Source of the DNA: Fasciolopsis buskii
Lineage: Eukaryota > Platyhelminthes > Trematoda > Plagiorchiida > Fasciolidae
Assembly (NCBI GenBank): GCA_008360955.1
Contig: LUCM01009867.1
Span: forward strand, 62,001-126,000
DNA: 64,000 nucleotides
Direction of reading: 5' to 3'
The notes below the pieces were generated by a model. The model searched no databases and was not told the DNA's origin. It saw nothing but the letters and a program-made list of their open reading frames with translations. Below, piece by piece: positions 61,801 to 64,000 of this stretch (its first letter is position 1; each line of letters begins with the position of its first letter). The translations under genes were made by a program, and so were the position numbers.

Positions 61801-62466
61801 CATACTTCGGCTAACTTTGGATCTTCTGATCATAAAAAATTGTGTGAATGGAATTTAAAACGTCCTAGAAGTATAAAACATAACTACAAGGTGCCAGTCA
61901 ATAACATGTAGTCGCTGGTGTAGAAGTTGAGCTTTCACAGATGCATGATTCATCGATTTATCGCTGCGAATCAACTCATCCTAGAATGGAACTAGTTCTG
62001 GCAAACTGAACTTTACTAGGTCCGTAAGAATAGTTTACTTATGTAACTGTCCGCATTCCTTAAAATTATCAAAGTTAAGAAAAATATTCTTACTAAATTG
62101 GTTAAAGGTAGGCTTTCGAAGGATTCAAGTATGCTATAAGTTTCACAGTGATGCACATACTTGTACTTCATTCGGTTCGAATCGGTTGGATTTCTCGACT
62201 GGATAAACTTGAATGGTTTCGATGAAAAATTCTTTGAAAAATGAAACCCCGGCCAGTACATCATCCAGCGCTTGTTCGCCGTAACGAAACGTGCAGCGAA
62301 TTCGAGCGAACACTTTACTTTCTCGAAGCAAATCTCTGTCCAGAGTGACAACCCCTTCGATCGGATCCACTGTTTGCAAATCATCAAATATATCCCGAGC
62401 ACATAAGTAGACCGCAAGTTTATTACTGGCACTGTTCTTCTTATACACACTGCGTTTCGTAGACAT
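52049..62466 (-). CDS. ARRB: Beta-arrestin-type arrestin, complete 5-exon gene
   Basis: Exons (transcript order): 62466-62161, 58758-58615, 55430-55167, 54745-54473, 52228-52049. They total 1167 bases, 388 residues, within the usual arrestin range of about 390-420. All introns are GT-AG and phase 0. Arrestins bind active phosphorylated GPCRs at the plasma membrane, stop G-protein signalling and can route receptors to endocytosis (family knowledge). Visible hallmarks are YKKNSASNKLAVYL with the phosphate-sensing lysine pair K9/K10, VDPIEGVVTLD (33-43), FPFSFKLPHDIP in the N-domain, polar-core R172 in GIRRL, FYHGETIPIDVHVDN (C-domain start), and LALDGKLKHEDTTLASST with polar-core D297. Oddities: the finger loop is two residues longer and has lost the usual TFRKDL, the C-tail is short with no clathrin box, and the AP2-type motif is weak (ELVIEKFKRQK). 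The ATG at 62466 is chosen by family length; an in-frame ATG at 62529 would add 21 residues. Confidence 0.96.
52257..52334. repeat. (TG/TATG)n microsatellite
   Basis: GCATGTATGCACACATGCAT followed by TGTGTATG and TATG units for about 78 bases. It starts 29 bases beyond the upper edge of arrestin exon 5, so on the transcribed strand it lies just upstream of that acceptor. Confidence 0.92.
54181..54200. repeat. Perfect 20-base palindrome
   Basis: ATCGTCAGTGCACTGACGAT equals its own reverse complement. It lies in arrestin intron 4 and has no loop. Confidence 0.95.
54473..54745 (-). CDS. ARRB: Arrestin exon 4 (C-domain, polar core)
   Basis: 273 bases, residues 239-329. Begins VVQTVEITLFKQRTARIIIT and contains GLALDGKLKHEDTTLASSTL with D297, the Asp that closes the polar core with R172. 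Ends LGIIVQYS before GTGAGT. Confidence 0.95.
54746..55166. other. Arrestin intron 3
   Basis: 421 bases, nothing recognised inside; the 96-codon plus frame at 54632-54922 overlaps exon 4 and is a shadow. Confidence 0.8.
55167..55430 (-). CDS. ARRB: Arrestin exon 3
   Basis: 264 bases, residues 151-238. Contains KRNSIALGIRRL with R172 (polar core), PKEIFYHGETIPIDVHVDNP and ends NTVRRIKFQ before GTAGGT. It spans the hinge between the two arrestin domains. Confidence 0.95.
55431..58614. other. Arrestin intron 2
   Basis: 3.18 kb. No exon, LINE or SINE motif was recognised. Confidence 0.7.
58615..58758 (-). CDS. ARRB: Arrestin exon 2
   Basis: 144 bases, residues 103-150. Begins NRLMQRFGDAAFPFSFKLPH and ends GIEYMLQ before GTAAAA. 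It matches the 'L..LG..AYPF.F.IP...P.SV.LQ' N-domain block, including the Glu/Pro-rich turn before GIEY. Confidence 0.95.
58765..58806. repeat. (AAAT)n microsatellite abutting arrestin exon 2
   Basis: About ten AAAT units on the plus strand, i.e. (TTTA)n on the transcribed strand, ending six bases before the first base of exon 2. It provides the pyrimidine-rich tract of that splice acceptor. Confidence 0.97.
59637..59691. repeat. (AT)-rich imperfect palindromic tract
   Basis: TATATATATTATATTATTAT and similar units, almost pure A/T for about 55 bases, able to fold on itself. Lies in arrestin intron 1. Confidence 0.9.
60520..60610 (+). mobile_element. SINE remnant of the main family
   Basis: CCACTTCCGCACTTGGCACC then TCTTTGTTGG matches the family body (CAACTTCCCCACTTGGCAG, TCTGTTGG) with many changes. 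Head and tail are not clear. Confidence 0.45.
62161..62466 (-). CDS. ARRB: Arrestin exon 1 (N-domain start, finger loop)
   Basis: 306 bases, residues 1-102. It holds strand I with K9/K10, the ARDIFDDLQTVDPIEGVVTL hallmark, and FRYGEQALDDVLAGVSFFKE in the finger-loop position. It ends NEVQ before GTATGT. Confidence 0.95.
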
Positions 62467-64000
62467 GATTGCTTTAGTCACAGCTCGAGGACTGATTATT
62501 AGCACTAACACCTGTAGTGACGGTAACAATGCCCTACGAAGTCAGTTTGGCCAGTTTTTCGGAACTGACTTTGATACTTTTTATATGAGATCAAGCATAT
62601 AGACCATTCGTGGGAAGTAGTATAGTCAAACCCAAACTGGCCGACCAATCAAATTTAATCTAAGGGGTTGACCTTGATGCTATACCTGTGAATGCGTTCA
62701 TGGACGGCTCTCTGGGTTTGAGATTGATATTCAGACCCGATGATGGTCCTCACTTCGTAAACGAACTATCAGGTTACACTTAATCTCTGACAAATGGTCG
62801 CATTATTTCTTTCTGTTGAGACATAAACCCGGATTAACTTTATTTTGCACTCGGATTAACTGAGTGGATGCTAATTCTTTTGAACTGCCGATACCAATGA
62901 TTTGACAATTTACTCCGGTTCACTCTTGAATATGGAACAGGGCAGTGGCCAGGTAGGGTCAGTATGAAAAGGACAATCTTTGTAAGAATTCTTCTGGGTC
63001 GTTGAAAAATCTGGAGGTAGACACTCATGAAAATTACAGATCGGCAACTGTGGACCTTTTGATGGATTTTGTATCGTGATCTTCTAGCTAGTCATATGTA
63101 CCGTATGAACGGGTTTCTCTGTCGCTTCTCATCTTCCAGTGACAGTCCCCCACCACAAGCACCTGCTTTCACCCTTGGTTCTTCCATATTCAAATCCGTG
63201 TAGTGTCAACCTTATCAATACTATATCAAGCTTAATATCAGATTGCTTTCCAGGGCTTCAAACAACCGATCTGTTCCTCCTGTCGCTTGGACTTCGATGC
63301 TCCTTAGGGTGCTGCAGATATTCTCCACATCAACCAGCCTTGTTCAATGCGGTATTCAACGAAATATACGCACGGCCAGAGCATATCCAAGATTCAGTAG
63401 TAGTAAACAAGACACTTACGATGCCAACACAATGCTCACCTAATGGTACTGGGTAGCAATAAAATTGAATAGTATGGAGTATTCATTATTTTGTTAGTCC
63501 TGTTGTGCCCGAACTCTCCCATTCGTGTGACCTTGTGATCCAGACCCCTTCCAAAGCAGGTTTGGATTAAGTTATTTTCAATAAGCCCCGGTAATTTGTC
63601 ATCATTTCTGAGCCATTTCATAAATATCAGGTGTCTGAAGGGTCACGAGTAAACTTCGATTCAACGGTGTGCACAACTCAAGCCCTAGAAACAATCAATC
63701 AAGTGAAACGTCGTGGAAATCCAGATAACACGTGTCATAGGTAATTTTAAGTCCAATGTAACTTTGGTAAGAACGCATTGGGCTGGGAACTAGATGAAAC
63801 CAGATTCATTCAATTCTTACTACCCATGCTAACACATATTACACTCCTCCTTCGTTTAACAGTTCCAGAAGTAACACTGTTTATCGCATGTGGGCAAGAT
63901 GCGGCGCGCTCGCACAGCGAAACATACTGACCAGACAATATAACCTTAGGTAGTTGTGTAGTGCGCAGTTTTTATACTGCCATACTGGCTTGACTACTTA
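62467..64000. other. Upstream of the arrestin gene; nothing recognised
   Basis: Contains the arrestin promoter and 5' UTR by position. No TATA element or initiator could be assigned. The 105-codon plus frame at 63139-63456 has no family resemblance. Confidence 0.3.

Larger units (their letters stand above)
58759..62160. other. Arrestin intron 1
   Basis: 3.40 kb. Contains an AT palindromic repeat, a SINE remnant, and a (TTTA)n tract that forms its 3' end (separate entries). No exon was recognised inside. Confidence 0.75.

Noticed and set aside
63139..63456. 105-codon plus frame near the right edge
   Set aside because: No recognisable family, overlapped by another frame of similar quality, no partner exon in the window.
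1..64000. CRISPR arrays, bacterial operons, ribosomal RNA genes or an exotic new defence system
   Set aside because: The window is eukaryotic with spliced genes; the only tandem arrays are simple microsatellites, and no rRNA or spacer-repeat structure was seen.

Overview
This is a eukaryotic window. Introns have GT/AG borders, two genes have many exons, and most of the sequence is introns and decayed retrotransposons. The two genes, the mix of CR1/Jockey-like and RTE-like LINEs, a Penelope-like fragment with a GIY-YIG end, a dispersed tRNA-derived SINE, and a run of 41-45 bp introns at one gene's 5' end followed by multi-kilobase introns all suggest a flatworm, most likely a digenean trematode (fluke). 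The species cannot be fixed from the sequence alone.

Layout. Positions 1-22.9 kb hold no convincing host gene. They carry LINE remnants (1-820 minus; 2.3-4.97 plus; 6.73-6.95 plus; 8.59-10.26 plus; 18.5-21.4 minus) and copies of one tRNA-derived SINE (about 1.8, 6.5, 11.9 and 19.8 kb, the last nested in an RTE-like LINE). Positions 12.1-18.5 kb are a quiet AT-rich stretch.

23113-49045 (+) is a complete 14-exon NIMA-related kinase gene, closest to NEK4. All splice phases agree and the spliced frame is 821 residues. Its first six exons (the kinase domain) sit in 1.06 kb. The rest spreads over 25 kb because its introns hold transposons: a Penelope-like fragment and a minus-strand LINE in intron 8, a (CACT)n tract in intron 10, and an RTE-like LINE flanked by SINEs in intron 12.

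52049-62466 (-) is a complete 5-exon beta-arrestin-type gene of 388 residues with every intron in phase 0. It is tail-to-tail with the kinase gene, with 3.0 kb between the stop codons. The two proteins belong to different pathways (cilium/microtubule/DNA-damage signalling for NEK4, GPCR desensitisation for arrestin), so the neighbourhood says nothing about shared function.

Most notable: the LINE at 2.5-4.03 kb and the one at 32.6-34.1 kb are near-identical inverted copies sharing the same inactivating stop, and they flank the first eight kinase exons. The acceptor of arrestin exon 2 is built on a (TTTA)n microsatellite. The arrestin has an unusual finger loop and a short tail with no recognisable clathrin box.
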